From: Opitutia bacterium
GTDB taxonomy: Bacteria > Verrucomicrobiota > Verrucomicrobiia > Opitutales > Opitutaceae
DNA: 14,823 nucleotides
Direction of reading: 5' to 3'
Assembly (NCBI GenBank): GCA_003157575.1
Contig: PMKA01000133.1
Span: 1-14,823, forward strand
This document shows, piece after piece, positions 13,992-14,823 of this stretch (positions are counted from its first letter, which is position 1; every line of letters begins with the position of its first letter). Made by a program: the position numbers and the translations under genes. The notes beneath the pieces were generated by a model, which worked only from the letters and a program-made list of their open reading frames with translations, was not told the DNA's origin and searched no databases.

Positions 13992-14823
13992 TTAGAGCTT
14001 CGCCTCGTTCGTGAAATGCGGCAGAAGGAAGCTCAGATCGCTGAGCACGACGCCGGTGCCGTTCGCAACGGCGCTGAGCGGATCGTCGGCCACTGTCACG
14101 GGCAGGCCGGTCTTTTCGCTGAGCAGGCGGTCGATGTTCCGAATCAGCGAGCCGCCGCCTGCCATGACAAAACCGCGGTCGACGAGGTCGGCCGAAAGTT
14201 CGGGCGGACACCGCTCGAGGGCCATGCGGACTGCGTCGACGATAGCGGTGATCGTGTCGGCCAGCGCCTCCCGGATTTCCTGGGAGGTGATATGGATGGT
14301 CTTGGGCAGGCCGGCCACGGAGTCGCGGCCCTTGACCTCCATCGCCAGTTCCTCATCGAGAGGGTAGGCGGAGCCAATCCGGATCTTGATCTCTTCAGCG
14401 GAGCGCTCTCCGATGAGGAGGTTGTAGGCCCGCTTCATGTAATTGATGATCGAGCTGTCGAGCTCGTCGCCCGCCACGCGGATCGATTTCGAGAATACGA
14501 CGCCCGCGAGCGAAATGATCGCGATCTCGGTGGTGCCGCCGCCGATGTCGACGATCATGTTTGCGGCCGGCTCCTCGACCGGGAGGCCGACTCCGATCGC
14601 AGCGGCCATCGGCTCCTCAATCGTAAGGACCTCACGCGCGCCCGCGTGGGTCGCCGACTCCTTGACCGCGCGTTTCTCGACCTCGGTGATGCCCGAGGGG
14701 ATCGCGATGATCACCCTGGGCGCCACGCGAAATGTGTTGCTGTGCACCTTCCGGATGAAATACCGGAGCATCGCCTCGGTGATGTCGAAGTCGGCGATAA
14801 CGCCGTCCTTCATCGGGCGGATG
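13992..14823 (-). CDS. mreB: Rod shape-determining actin homologue MreB (5' end outside window)
   Basis: An actin-like ATPase that forms membrane-associated filaments and guides elongasome movement. The last 276 codons are visible. The visible part starts [18 protein letters not shown], a hallmark of MreB, and goes on with [18 protein letters not shown], the [10 protein letters not shown] segment, the nucleotide-binding [14 protein letters not shown] and the late [13 protein letters not shown] motif, ending [13 protein letters not shown] with TAA at 13994-13992. Compared with E. coli MreB, roughly 70 N-terminal residues, including the first phosphate-binding loop, lie beyond 14823. An ATG at 14813 is internal and not the true start. 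The gene is the first visible member of the mreB-mreC-mreD-mrdA order, so the operon promoter is probably outside this window unless mreC has its own. Confidence 0.96.
   Translation of the reverse strand, partial: IRPMKDGVIADFDITEAMLRYFIRKVHSNTFRVAPRVIIAIPSGITEVEKRAVKESATHAGAREVLTIEEPMAAAIGVGLPVEEPAANMIVDIGGGTTEIAIISLAGVVFSKSIRVAGDELDSSIINYMKRAYNLLIGERSAEEIKIRIGSAYPLDEELAMEVKGRDSVAGLPKTIHITSQEIREALADTITAIVDAVRMALERCPPELSADLVDRGFVMAGGGSLIRNIDRLLSEKTGLPVTVADDPLSAVANGTGVVLSDLSFLLPHFTNEAKL

Noticed and set aside
1..14823. tRNA, rRNA, CRISPR array, insertion sequence or prophage signals
   Set aside because: No cloverleaf-like segment, regular repeat-spacer pattern, transposase or integrase motif, or terminal inverted repeat was found; gaps are all under about 225 bases.

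Overview
The window is about 14.8 kb of GC-rich, densely coding bacterial chromosome. It carries housekeeping cell-envelope genes and shows no sign of mobile DNA, CRISPR or RNA genes. Most starts lack a clear Shine-Dalgarno sequence and several are GTG. The gene families, the base composition and the weak ribosome binding sites would fit a Verrucomicrobiota (Opitutales-like) bacterium. That assignment is inference from style, not a database match. An outer-membrane-bearing cell is supported by the Prc-type periplasmic protease and the MreBCD/PBP2 set.

Layout, left to right. (1) Bases 2-40 are the last codons of an upstream gene, followed by a roughly 220-base gap with two GC-rich hairpins and a weak promoter-like element. 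(2) Bases 263-5598 hold a plus-strand pair: a Prc/Tsp-type S41 protease with signal peptide and PDZ domain, and a 930-residue exported Sel1-repeat protein. Their stop and start codons overlap as ATGA. (3) A gap of about 200 bases follows. (4) Bases 5805-10357 hold the plus-strand trio MoxR-type AAA+ ATPase, DUF58 protein and membrane-bound transglutaminase-like protein, tightly spaced or overlapping. (5) After a 25-base convergent gap comes the rod-shape cluster on the minus strand, read right to left as mreB (cut by the window edge), mreC, mreD and mrdA (PBP2). No rodA follows mrdA here.

How the genes may work together. MreB filaments, with MreC, MreD and PBP2, form the core of the elongasome that builds the lateral wall. 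The MoxR-DUF58-transglutaminase trio is a widespread conserved set whose exact function is poorly defined; the order suggests an ATPase that remodels a membrane complex containing the other two proteins. The protease and repeat-protein pair is the most interesting part. In E. coli, Prc depends on the TPR lipoprotein NlpI to degrade wall hydrolases, and in Pseudomonas CtpA depends on the TPR lipoprotein LbcA. A Prc homologue translationally coupled to a large exported Sel1 solenoid is therefore a good candidate for an analogous protease-adaptor system built on a different repeat family. This is a hypothesis from gene order and fold class.
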